Position numbers and translations under genes: made by a program. A DNA stretch of 64,000 nt, taken from assembly GCF_000805455.1 (NCBI RefSeq), contig NZ_JSUS01000032.1:1-64000 (forward strand). The letters are read 5' to 3'. The stretch's first letter is position 1. Every line of letters starts with the position of its first letter. Of the stretch, positions 56,150 through 64,000 are shown one piece after another. The notes below the pieces were generated by a model that worked only from the letters and a program-made list of their open reading frames with translations, was not told the origin of the DNA and ran no database searches. Source of the stretch: Acinetobacter sp. A47. GTDB lineage: Bacteria > Pseudomonadota > Gammaproteobacteria > Pseudomonadales > Moraxellaceae.

Positions 56150-58215
56150 TTTATAGAACATATACCCTCATGAAGGATGTAGGGTCGGCTGCATTTAATG
56201 GCTATGATTTCTAAATGACGTATGCCGTCATGAACTACAAGATTTTGGCAATTCAATTAGCTTATGATTTCTAAATGACGTATGCCGTCATGAACTCCAG
56301 ATACCAATGTGTTATTTTTGATCAGTATTTCTAAATGACGTATGCCGTCATGAACTAGGTGATAAAGCCAATCCGCTTTATTCGTTTTTTCTAAATGACG
56401 TATGCCGTCATGAACCTTTGTCCAGTGAAACAACTGAATTATTTGAATTTCTAAATGACGTATGCCGTCATGAACGCTTAACTGCTGTTCCGAGTTCAGG
56501 AACAACTTTTCTAAATGACGTATGCCGTCATGAACAAGCATAGCCGTAATACTGATCTTCCGATAACTTTCTAAATGACGTATGCCGTCATGAACTGAAA
56601 AACAAGGACTGGAAAGCTTTTGCGCGGTTTCTAAATGACGTATGCCGTCATGAACATGCCCATCAGGCTTTTGCTGCCCTTCAAAAATTTCTAAATGACG
56701 TATGCCGTCATGAACTCTCGCTGAGCATATAACTCACCCAATTTCATTTTCTAAATGACGTATGCCGTCATGAACGCTTTATTTTATAAAGGGTATGACA
56801 ATGCGAGTTTCTAAATGACGTATGCCGTCATGAACTTGGTCGATCATTAACACTGCATCGGCATTTTTTTCTAAATGACGTATGCCGTCATGAACATAAA
56901 GGCAATTGGCGTAGACCGAACGGGAAATTTCTAAATGACGTATGCCGTCATGAACGGAAATGTGGAGGGCTTGGCATGAGACCGGAATTTCTAAATGACG
57001 TATGCCGTCATGAACTCCTATTTGCTGGTTTTAAGAATGGGTTTACTTTTCTAAATGACGTATGCCGTCATGAACTTACGATTGTTGAGCAGCTGCCAGA
57101 GGATACTTTTCTAAATGACGTATGCCGTCATGAACGTTTATTGCGGCAGACTCTAGCCAGTTATCAATTTCTAAATGACGTATGCCGTCATGAACGAGAA
57201 TGATTCTCATTTACATGTGTTTTTATTTTTCTAAATGACGTATGCCGTCATGAACAAATCTTAAATCAAGACGTGTCGGAAATCGCTTTTCTAAATGACG
57301 TATGCCGTCATGAACTCCTATTTGCTGGTTTTAAGAATGGGTTTACTTTTCTAAATGACGTATGCCGTCATGAACTTACGATTGTTGAGCAGCTGCCAGA
57401 GGATACTTTTCTAAATGACGTATGCCGTCATGAACGTTTATTGCGGCAGACTCTAGCCAGTTATCAATTTCTAAATGACGTATGCCGTCATGAACCAGGG
57501 CAATCCGTACAGGAATACGTTGTACAATTTCTAAATGACGTATGCCGTCATGAACGATGCGATTAAGAGCTCTGTTGATTCAGCTAATTTCTAAATGACG
57601 TATGCCGTCATGAACATAAAATGATCATACTTCTTACTGGTGCCATTTTTCTAAATGACGTATGCCGTCATGAACTGTCTGAATGATCTTTGATTGTGAA
57701 TGTCGCGTTTCTAAATGACGTATGCCGTCATGAACGACTAACAATTTGGTTTTGATAGACAGTGGCTTTTCTAAATGACGTATGCCGTCATGAACACTTT
57801 AACGATTTTATCACAGAAGGGATTATTTTTCTAAATGACGTATGCCGTCATGAACTCTTCACCAAAACAAATTTATAGGGATGCTTATTTCTAAATGACG
57901 TATGCCGTCATGAACAAGAACTTTTTTACCAGCAGGTGGTTTCTGTATTTCTAAATGACGTATGCCGTCATGAACCTCCCATTCTCGATTAACCCATTCT
58001 TTTTAAGTTTCTAAATGACGTATGCCGTCATGAACTGAATAAAAACGACGATCTTCTAAGCACTGTTTTTCTAAATGACGTATGCCGTCATGAACTACGA
58101 GAACTGTTAAACCCATTTGTTAATGCTTTTCTAAATGACGTATGCCGTCATGAACTGTTGATGATGTTTTAGAAAGTCCTGACGACTTTTCTAAATGACG
58201 TATGCCGTCATGAAC
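56148..58215 (-). CRISPR. CRISPR array, type I-F-like repeat, 34 perfect repeats plus one degenerate
   Basis: Perfect 28-bp repeats recur every 60 bp from 56208-56235 to 58188-58215 (34 copies), separated by 32-bp spacers. Read on the minus strand, the repeat begins GTTCATGACGGCATAC and ends CATTTAGAAA, which resembles I-F repeats of Acinetobacter, including the inner palindrome TGACG...CGTCA. A degraded repeat at 56148-56175 (about 18 of 28 matches) marks the old, leader-distal end, so the leader is on the right and transcription runs right to left. There are 34 spacers, 31 of them different: three consecutive spacers occur twice (56988-57195 and 57288-57495). No cas gene lies in the window, so the array depends on Cas proteins encoded elsewhere or is an orphan. 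Confidence 0.97.
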
Positions 58216-58459
58216 TATAAAATAATGAAAATAATATAAGTTAAAACATCAAGTTATATCTAAATAGGCAGAAATACCCAAAGTTTTTAACCGATATAGT
58301 AACTTATTGATTTTATTAAGCTGTTAAAGAGTCATAAAAATATTGGGGTAAAAATAGAGCTTTGTCAAAATAAAATCCTTTGAAATAAAATTTATTACTT
58401 TCCTCCGATCTTCCCTCGACTTAGAATCAGCACTACCTTAAATATAAAGAAGTAACCAC
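58216..58459 (-). promoter_or_regulatory. Probable CRISPR leader
   Basis: A+T-rich sequence (TATAAAATAATGAAAATAAT and similar) directly next to the last perfect repeat, opposite the degenerate end. It has the features of a leader, with the crRNA promoter expected to point to the left. The last part also carries the start region of the moeB-like gene. Confidence 0.6.
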
Positions 58460-59233
58460 GTGTCAGACCATTTAGAAAACGAATTTGAGCTAAGCAATGA
58501 GGAAATGCATCTCTATGGCCGCCAGATTTTACTGGATGGTTGGGATATCGAAGCACAAGAACGGCTGAAACTTGCCAATGTACTGATCGTCGGTGCAGGT
58601 GGAATCGGCTGTACCAGTGCCGAACTGCTGGCACGTGCGGGCGTAGGGAAAATTACCATTATTGATGCTGACACCATTGAGATCAGTAATCTACAACGAC
58701 AAATTGCATTTACAGCCAATGACTTAGGCCGATACAAAGCTGAGATTCTGGCAAAACATCTCCAAGACATTAATCCACATATACAGGTCCGCTATCAAAA
58801 TATACGTTTTGATGAAACAAATGCGGATGAACTCGTACAGCATCAGGATGTAGTGTTAGATGGCTGCGATAATTTTACTACGCGCTATCTGGTCAATCGG
58901 GTGTGTAAAACATATCAGATCCCTTTAATAAGTGCCTCAGCGATTGGTTTTGAAGGGCAAATGTTCATGGTGGAATCAGATTCAGCCTGTTATGAATGCC
59001 TGTTTCCAAAGGAAGAACATGCCAATGAAGGGTTGCGTTGTGCTGAATCTGGTGTATTGGCAACCACACCTGTAATGATAGCGTCATTACAAGCGCATCA
59101 CACTTTGCTGTTTTTAGGATTAGGTTTAACCCCACTGAAGCAAAAACTGTTGCTCTGGAATGGCTTAAACCTGTCGCAACGTATTCTTAAATTTGAAAAA
59201 GATGTAAATTGTCCGGTTTGTCAGGCAACTTGA
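58460..59233 (+). CDS. moeB: HesA/MoeB/ThiF-family adenylyltransferase
   Basis: A 257-residue E1-like protein that adenylates the C-terminal Gly-Gly of a small sulfur carrier such as MoaD or ThiS. The ATP site is VLIVGAGGIGCTSAELLARAGVG, followed by ITIIDADTIEISNLQRQ, the R-finger-like FTTRY after GCDN and the zinc cysteines in CYECLFP and CPVCQ. It starts at GTG 58460, preceded by AAGAAG. It stands alone, so whether the partner is MoaD, ThiS or another carrier cannot be told; moeB is the closest standard name. Confidence 0.85.
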   Translation: MSDHLENEFELSNEEMHLYGRQILLDGWDIEAQERLKLANVLIVGAGGIGCTSAELLARAGVGKITIIDADTIEISNLQRQIAFTANDLGRYKAEILAKHLQDINPHIQVRYQNIRFDETNADELVQHQDVVLDGCDNFTTRYLVNRVCKTYQIPLISASAIGFEGQMFMVESDSACYECLFPKEEHANEGLRCAESGVLATTPVMIASLQAHHTLLFLGLGLTPLKQKLLLWNGLNLSQRILKFEKDVNCPVCQAT

Positions 59234-59289
59234 TCGGTAAAATGAGCAAAATTTGCTAAACTAATGCCATCTGTGAGGCAAGAAAGATT

Positions 59290-60588
59290 ATGAAAAGAAA
59301 TATTTTATTCGATGGATTACGCTCTGTTGCACGTATTGGTGAGACAGTAGTGGTTGCAGCACAAGCAGGTGTGAAATATGCAACCGAAAAACCAAGCAAT
59401 GCCAAACTCATGCGCGAGACCTTTGAATCGCTTGGTTCGACTTATATCAAGCTGGGTCAGTTTATCGCGAGTACGCCGTCTTTATTTCCGCGTGAATATG
59501 TGCAGGAGTTTCAGGGCTGTCTGGATCAAACCCCGACGTTACCATTTAGCTATATTCAAAAAGTTCTGGCAGAAGAGTTTGAAGGCCGTAATCTCAACGA
59601 AATTTTCAGTTTTATTGATGAAAAGCCACTGGCTTCGGCGTCAATTGCACAGGTACATCCGGCCAGACTGGTCACCGGTGAAGATGTGGTATTAAAAGTG
59701 CAGAAGCCCGGTGTTGAAACGATTCTTTATACCGACCTGAATGTGGTGCATTGGGCGACCAAATTGCTTGAAAAAGCTGTTCCAAAAATCAAGTTTGCTT
59801 CGCTTTCTGAAATCGTGGACGAGATCAAGACACGGATGGTGCGTGAGGTTGATTTTATTGAAGAAGCGCAAAATCTGGATGATTTTATTCAGTACCTGAA
59901 TATTTCAGGCAATCAGGCTGCGACTGCTCCCAAGGTGTACCATCAGTTTTCGACCCGCCGTGTGTTGACCATGCAGCGTTTATATGGTGTGCCATTAACT
60001 GATTTTGATGTGGTTAAACAATATGCCAAAGACCCGACACAGGTGCTGATTACAGCGATGAATACCTGGTTTGGTAGTCTGATGCTCTGCAAGAGTTTCC
60101 ATGCAGACTTGCATGCAGGGAACCTGATGCTGCTGGAAGATGGCCGTATTGGCTTTATCGATTTTGGTATTGTGGGGCAGTTAAAACCGGAAGTCTGGAC
60201 CGCATGTATGGCCTTTATGGATGCATTGCAGCATACCAATTATGTGGCAATGGCTGAAAACATGCTGAAGATGGGCATGACGCATCAGAAAATTGACACC
60301 CAGGTACTGGCCGATGATCTGGAACGTTTGTTCAGTGGCGTGTTATTGACTGATCCACAAGAAATTCTCAGTTCAAATCCGTCTGACCTGAATGACATCA
60401 TGATGGACATGGTGGCAGTGGGTGAGCGTCATGGCATCAAATTCCCGCGTGACTTCGCGTTATTATTCAAGCAAATGTTATATTTTGACCGTTTCATGCG
60501 TGTTCTTGCACCTTATACCGATATTTATGCTGACCAGCGTTTGAAAATGGTTCACAATATTGAGCCTGCTTCTTTGTTAAAGCATTAA
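59290..60588 (+). CDS. UbiB/ABC1-family protein kinase-like protein
   Basis: A 432-residue atypical kinase of the UbiB/ADCK family. The N-terminal KxGQ motif is in STYIKLGQFIASTPSLFP. The Ala-rich loop ASASIAQVHPA, the ATP-site Lys in VVLKVQKPGV, catalytic HADLHAGNLML and metal-binding FIDFGIVG follow. Family members help ubiquinone synthesis or lipid quality control; canonical UbiB is longer (about 545) with two C-terminal transmembrane helices, which are not evident here. This is therefore a shorter AarF-type paralogue. It lies upstream of folB. Confidence 0.88.
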   Translation: MKRNILFDGLRSVARIGETVVVAAQAGVKYATEKPSNAKLMRETFESLGSTYIKLGQFIASTPSLFPREYVQEFQGCLDQTPTLPFSYIQKVLAEEFEGRNLNEIFSFIDEKPLASASIAQVHPARLVTGEDVVLKVQKPGVETILYTDLNVVHWATKLLEKAVPKIKFASLSEIVDEIKTRMVREVDFIEEAQNLDDFIQYLNISGNQAATAPKVYHQFSTRRVLTMQRLYGVPLTDFDVVKQYAKDPTQVLITAMNTWFGSLMLCKSFHADLHAGNLMLLEDGRIGFIDFGIVGQLKPEVWTACMAFMDALQHTNYVAMAENMLKMGMTHQKIDTQVLADDLERLFSGVLLTDPQEILSSNPSDLNDIMMDMVAVGERHGIKFPRDFALLFKQMLYFDRFMRVLAPYTDIYADQRLKMVHNIEPASLLKH

Positions 60589-60614
60589 TTTATTTATCGG
60601 TTCAACAGGTCATT

Positions 60615-60995
60615 ATGGATGCCATTATTATTGAAGGGTTAAAGGTTGATACAGTGATTGGCTGTTTCAACTGGGAACGTCAGATTATTCAACCTTTAAT
60701 GCTAGATCTCACCATTCATAATGATCTGACCTTAGCTGCAAACTCGGATGCGCTGGAAGATACCCTCAACTATGCACAAATCTGCGAGCTTGCAGCTCAA
60801 GTCATTCAGCAAGCAAAGCCCAAACTGATTGAGCATGCCGCCCAACTGGTGCTTGAATGTCTATTTACGACTTTTCCTTCGATCGAATCGATCAGTATCA
60901 CCATTCGTAAACCCGCCATTATTGCTCAAGCTAATGCAGTAGGAATTCGCCTTGAACGCAACAGAAACAATTTTTGCGCTCGCTCTGGCGAGTAA
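60615..60995 (+). CDS. folB: Dihydroneopterin aldolase
   Basis: A 126-residue T-fold enzyme of folate synthesis that cleaves 7,8-dihydroneopterin to 6-hydroxymethyl-7,8-dihydropterin and glycolaldehyde. The start IIIEGLKVDTVIGCFNWERQIIQPL includes the catalytic-site region (GCFNWER), and DTLNYAQICELA, KLIEHAAQLVLE and ISITIRKPAII follow. Length is normal. Its 3' end overlaps the next gene by 44 nt in a different frame. Confidence 0.95.
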   Translation: MDAIIIEGLKVDTVIGCFNWERQIIQPLMLDLTIHNDLTLAANSDALEDTLNYAQICELAAQVIQQAKPKLIEHAAQLVLECLFTTFPSIESISITIRKPAIIAQANAVGIRLERNRNNFCARSGE

Positions 60996-61386
60996 TGACC
61001 AGCAGCAACACAATTTCACTTTTGCTTATGAGCAGCTTGCCGGGCTGGGTGAGGTGGAGTTTTCTTCCATTTATAAGATTCCTTGCCGTGACGGGATCGG
61101 GGCGGATTACTGGAATTCGGCCTGCCTGTTAAAAAGCCGTTTGAACTTTGATGAAGTCAATGCAACCTTAAAACAACTAGAACAACAATCGGGACGTATT
61201 CGTCCATCGCATCAGATCACGCTGGATATTGATGTGATTGCCTGGGGCAAAACCCTGCAGACCATGCAGTTCAATCCCAAAAAGTTACCTTTAGCATTGG
61301 ATGTGAAAATTCCCTTATTCGATTTATGGCAGCATCCTGATTTAGACCATGATCAAAAGATGAAATATCCTGTCATTACAATGTAA
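60952..61386 (+). CDS. Divergent FolK-like pyrophosphokinase
   Basis: A 144-residue protein that looks like a shortened 6-hydroxymethyl-dihydropterin pyrophosphokinase. It starts at TTG 60952 inside folB, preceded by AGGAA at good spacing, and no ATG is near. The start ALALASND replaces the usual LG(S)N motif. The metal-binding LDIDVIAWG matches the family DxD site, but the W-x-x-R segment normally found just before it is missing (SGRIRPSHQITLDID). Position after folB supports a folate role. It may be an inactive or specialised paralogue, with the true folK elsewhere. Confidence 0.68.
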   Translation: MNATETIFALALASNDQQQHNFTFAYEQLAGLGEVEFSSIYKIPCRDGIGADYWNSACLLKSRLNFDEVNATLKQLEQQSGRIRPSHQITLDIDVIAWGKTLQTMQFNPKKLPLALDVKIPLFDLWQHPDLDHDQKMKYPVITM

Positions 61387-61427
61387 TGTTTTTGAATGTA
61401 ATAAGATCATAATTCGGACTATTTTTC

Positions 61428-61979
61428 ATGAAAACGATCGTATTCTTATCGACTTTGGCCATGTTACTTTCCGGTTGCGCAGCCATGAGTGTTGAGCAGT
61501 GTAAAACGGCCAACTGGTTAAGTGTGGGGGAAAAAGACGGTTCTGCCGGTTATGAGTCACGTTTAGATAAATATTATTCTGCTTGTCAAAAGGCCAATAT
61601 TATTCCCAATCAGGCTCTTTATGAAAAAGGTTATCAAACAGGTCTAGGCTATTATTGCCAGCCTGAGAATATTTTTAGTGAGGCGTTGGAAGGACGTGGC
61701 GATTTTAGAGTCTGTCCGGCGGAAAAACGCCAACTTTTACGCCCTTATTATCAGGTTGCGTATGAGTATTATCAGGCTGACTCGGAGTTTAACCGCTCAC
61801 AAAACGAGATTAGCCGTTATTTAAAAGAGCTGGAACGGACTGACCTTTCTTCTAAAGTTCGGGATGATTATAAGAAACGTTTATATGACTTACGGATCAA
61901 TAGCAGCAGCGTACAGTCGCGTTACCACAATGCAGTACGCAATATGGAACGTTTCAAGGCTGAGCATGGCCTAAATTAA
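61428..61979 (+). CDS. DUF2799 lipoprotein
   Basis: A 183-residue protein with a lipoprotein signal (LSTLAMLLSGC, Cys 16) and a DUF2799 domain: CKTANWLSVGEKDGSAGYESR, YEKGYQTGLGYYCQPENIFSEALEGRGDFRVCP. The family is common in gammaproteobacteria, and its function is unknown. A coiled-coil-like C-terminal helix (QNEISRYLKELERTDLSSK) follows. The ATG is preceded by only a weak ribosome-binding site. Confidence 0.88.
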   Translation: MKTIVFLSTLAMLLSGCAAMSVEQCKTANWLSVGEKDGSAGYESRLDKYYSACQKANIIPNQALYEKGYQTGLGYYCQPENIFSEALEGRGDFRVCPAEKRQLLRPYYQVAYEYYQADSEFNRSQNEISRYLKELERTDLSSKVRDDYKKRLYDLRINSSSVQSRYHNAVRNMERFKAEHGLN

Positions 61980-61998
61980 GTTACAAGCATACTGATCG

Positions 61999-62031
61999 AA
62001 AAAGCCTGTGATGCCGCTCACGGGCTTTTTG
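61999..62031 (+). terminator. Terminator after DUF2799 gene
   Basis: AAAAAGCCTGTGA / TCACGGGCTTTTT, a 12-13-bp stem with one mismatch, followed by T-rich sequence. Confidence 0.88.
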
Positions 62032-62115
62032 CTTTTTGGGTTAAACATTTAAATTACATACTAAAAAGGGGTTCAGTGTTTAAATACTGGCTTGTTCAAT
62101 CGCAAGGAAGACATC

Positions 62116-62568
62116 ATGCAAATCAAGATGGTTCTGCTTGGGTTGATGGCCTGCACTGCCATGAATGCTGCTTATGCCATTGACGCCAAATATAGACAGC
62201 AGCTCGAGCGTTCAGGTTGTACGCAAACCAGTGAAGCGCAAGGCTGTGATACCAGTAAGACCGCAGAAGAAAATAGCAAGGCTGGCTTTGGCATACCCGA
62301 TACAGCTGCCACCCCCGAACCTGCGGTCAATCAGCCGCAATGGATTGCTGAACGGTCAGATGGTACAACCTTGGCCACCATTCGGATTGATCAGCAGCAG
62401 CGTGTCTGGGTAAATGAGACGAGGGTGGCAGCCACTCAAAAAAATGGACAGTTTGAGTTTAGACAAGGCAAGATTGACTATACGATTTTTACTGATCTGG
62501 AAAAGCAGCCACAAAGTTTCTGGTCGGATCGTTATTCGACAGATAAGGGGAAAATTGTATTGCGCTGA
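62116..62568 (+). CDS. Hypothetical exported protein
   Basis: About 150 residues from the ATG at 62116, which has AAGGAAG upstream; an in-frame TTG at 62092 would lie before that site. A signal peptide (MQIKMVLLGLMACTAMNAAYA) is present. The mature part has two conserved-looking cysteines (SGCTQTSEAQGC) and a beta-rich C-terminal half (TLATIRIDQQQRVWVNETRV). No family is recognised. It is convergent with coq7. Confidence 0.75.
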   Translation: MQIKMVLLGLMACTAMNAAYAIDAKYRQQLERSGCTQTSEAQGCDTSKTAEENSKAGFGIPDTAATPEPAVNQPQWIAERSDGTTLATIRIDQQQRVWVNETRVAATQKNGQFEFRQGKIDYTIFTDLEKQPQSFWSDRYSTDKGKIVLR

Positions 62569-62582
62569 TATTTTGAGCGGAT

Positions 62583-62615
62583 AGAAAAAGGGAATTACGG
62601 ATTCATAATTCCCTT
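62583..62615 (-). terminator. Terminator of coq7
   Basis: AAGGGAATTA / TAATTCCCTT, a perfect 10-bp stem; on the minus strand it is followed by TTTTTC. It begins 7 bp after the coq7 stop. Confidence 0.85.
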
Positions 62616-62622
62616 GGCTGTT

Positions 62623-63258
62623 TTATAAATAATAACTGGTTTTTGTCATTAATTTTGAAATTGCGGTCATGGTAATACGCACAGGCACAGGTAAGTCCAC
62701 ACCACCAGCATTTAATGCTGTATCACGATGATGCAACTCATCTTCATTCATCTGTTCAAGGATTTTGCGGGAACGGTCATCATGTGCTGGCAATTGCTGG
62801 ATATGTTCCTGTAAATGCTGGCTAACCTGACGTTCTGTTTCTGCCACAAAACCTAAGCTGTATTTGTCACCAGCAATACCGGCAATGGCTCCCATACCAT
62901 AAGACAGGCCGTACCAGATCGGGTTCAAGACACTGGTATGGCTATCCAGTTCTTTGAGGCGGTCTTCACACCAGGCCAGATGATCCTGCTCTTCAATTGC
63001 GGCCTGCTGCATTTCTTCACGGACGTGTGGCAGTTTTGCAGTCAGTGCCTGGCCGTGGTAAAGCGCCTGTGCACATACTTCGCCGCTGTGGTTCACACGC
63101 ATTAAACCGGCTACATGGCGTGCATCACTGACACACAACTGTGAAGGTTCATCACTGGCCGGATTGCTACGTTGGGCAGTGGTTGCTCCAGGTACGAGAC
63201 TACGTAAAGCCTGGTCAAAGGAATTAATAAGTTTATCGAGACCTGTGTAATGGCGCAT
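62623..63258 (-). CDS. coq7: 2-polyprenyl-3-methyl-6-methoxy-1,4-benzoquinone monooxygenase
   Basis: A 211-residue di-iron enzyme that hydroxylates C6 in ubiquinone synthesis. The six iron ligands are visible across HSGEVCAQALYHGQ, IEEQDHLAWCEDRL, and the matching E-x-x-H in VAETERQVSQHLQEH and MNEDELHHRDTAL. An ATG with GAGGATTAATAT upstream supports the start. The MFS gene ends 3 bp before it, so both are in one operon. Coq7-type enzymes are the usual C6 hydroxylase in Acinetobacter, in place of UbiF. Confidence 0.96.
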   Translation of the reverse strand: MRHYTGLDKLINSFDQALRSLVPGATTAQRSNPASDEPSQLCVSDARHVAGLMRVNHSGEVCAQALYHGQALTAKLPHVREEMQQAAIEEQDHLAWCEDRLKELDSHTSVLNPIWYGLSYGMGAIAGIAGDKYSLGFVAETERQVSQHLQEHIQQLPAHDDRSRKILEQMNEDELHHRDTALNAGGVDLPVPVRITMTAISKLMTKTSYYL

Positions 63259-63261
63259 ATA

Positions 63262-64000
63262 TTAATCCTCTAAAGTATTGGGTGCATTTTCCAGTAATGG
63301 TGTTAATCGTTTTAATAACCAGAATGAAAAAATTGCACTTAAAACAGCAGTAATGGTGAATAAGATTTTAATATCAATTTTTAAAATGCTTAAGATTAAA
63401 ATTGAAAAAATTGCTGATGAGACCATAAATACAGCATTCAGGATGTTATTTGCAGCAACAACACGGGCCCGGTGTGAGCGCGGTGAATAGGCCTGCATCA
63501 TGGCATAAAGCGGTACAATATAAAAACCGCCGCTAATCCCGAGCAAGGTCACAGCAAGCATGACATGATAATACACAGCTCCTTGCGTGAAGATGTCCTT
63601 CAGGGTGAGCAGTTCACCTGAGCGTTCCGGCACAAACGCCAGACTTGCTGCCAGGTAAAGCGCAAAAACAGTCAAGCCGATTGCACCATAAGGTACCATC
63701 TTGATATTGATTTCCGTACCGCCAATGCGTCGGCATAATAACGAACCGACGCCAATCCCCACCGAGAAGAAAGTGAGCAACAGGCTGACCACGTTTTCAG
63801 AAGCATGCAGGTTTTGCTGGGTGAGCTGGGGAATCTGGGTCAGGTAAGTGGCGCCATAAAACCAGTACCATGAGTTGCCGAGCAAAATCACAAAAACAAT
63901 CGGGATGCTTTTTGCGTAACGAATAGTCTGAAAGCTGGTGCGGAAAAAATTCCAGTCAATTTTCAGGTCGGGGGCTGCAACCTGCTGGGGCAGGATAAAA
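63262..64000 (-). CDS. MFS transporter (5' end outside window)
   Basis: The frame is open to the right edge, so at least 246 codons are visible and the start lies beyond. Hydrophobic helices of the major facilitator superfamily are clear: VIGIGVGSLLC-like stretches, FALYLAASLAFVP, MLAVTLLGISGGFYIVPLYAMMQAYSP and FTITAVLSAIFSFWLL. The motif SPRSHRARVVAANNILNAVFMV after the sixth helix resembles the LplT/lysophospholipid-permease-like branch. The substrate is uncertain. The 3' end is 3 bp from coq7. Confidence 0.87.
   Translation of the reverse strand, partial: FILPQQVAAPDLKIDWNFFRTSFQTIRYAKSIPIVFVILLGNSWYWFYGATYLTQIPQLTQQNLHASENVVSLLLTFFSVGIGVGSLLCRRIGGTEINIKMVPYGAIGLTVFALYLAASLAFVPERSGELLTLKDIFTQGAVYYHVMLAVTLLGISGGFYIVPLYAMMQAYSPRSHRARVVAANNILNAVFMVSSAIFSILILSILKIDIKILFTITAVLSAIFSFWLLKRLTPLLENAPNTLED

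Noticed and set aside
56257..57566. Three open frames inside the CRISPR array (repeat peptides such as VHDGIRHLE and FLNDVCRHE)
   Set aside because: They are translations of the repeat-spacer pattern and not genes; the 60-bp period keeps the frame open by chance.

Overview
The window looks like a chromosomal segment of an Acinetobacter species. The evidence is an AlkM-type alkane hydroxylase paired with an AlkR-like regulator, Coq7-type ubiquinone hydroxylase, AhpC/AhpF, a Foldase-dependent (family I) lipase with its chaperone, a VgrG-led type VI secretion (T6SS) cargo island and a CRISPR array whose repeat is close to Acinetobacter type I-F repeats. The species cannot be fixed from the sequence alone.

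Layout. (1) 1-11.8 kb is an accessory T6SS island: a VgrG cut by the window edge, a DUF4123 adaptor, a VasX-like membrane-active effector, three tandem paralogous membrane proteins (probable immunity proteins), two formylglycine-generating-enzyme-like lipoproteins on the other strand (one broken by an in-frame stop codon) and a Sel1-repeat lipoprotein. Base composition becomes markedly A+T-rich straight after vgrG. (2) 11.8-23 kb mixes housekeeping and metabolic genes: trmB, a large secreted nuclease, a glutathione transferase, ahpF, a methyltransferase, the divergent alkR/alkM pair with a clear two-site operator, a KTSC protein and ahpC. (3) 23-39 kb is mostly core: hrpA (with a palindromic repeat element absorbed into its reading frame), a long FabH-like ketoacyl synthase, lipA, sthA, rlpA, mltB-rodA, queF with a YadGH-like ABC exporter, and tRNA-Arg(CCG). 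(4) 39-53 kb: an exonuclease, a lipoprotein hydrolase, glyA, the yfhL-trhP pair, prfA-prmC, AraC/SDR and flavin reductase genes. (5) 53-58.5 kb: lipase plus lipase chaperone, an unknown small gene and a CRISPR array of 34 perfect repeats without cas genes in the window, containing a duplicated block of three spacers. (6) 58.5-64 kb: moeB-like, ubiB-like, folB, a divergent folK-like gene, two small exported proteins, coq7 and a partial MFS transporter.

How the parts work together. The T6SS block is a typical delivery cassette: spike, loading adaptor, toxin, protection. AlkM and the secreted lipase supply hydrophobic carbon; AhpC/AhpF detoxify peroxides; RodA, MltB and RlpA act on the cell wall; PrfA and PrmC form a release factor/modifier pair. 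The most unusual features are the triplicated immunity-like genes that differ almost only in their membrane segments, the FGE-like lipoprotein pair, the cas-less I-F-like array with its rearranged spacers, and the folK-like gene that lacks expected substrate-binding residues.
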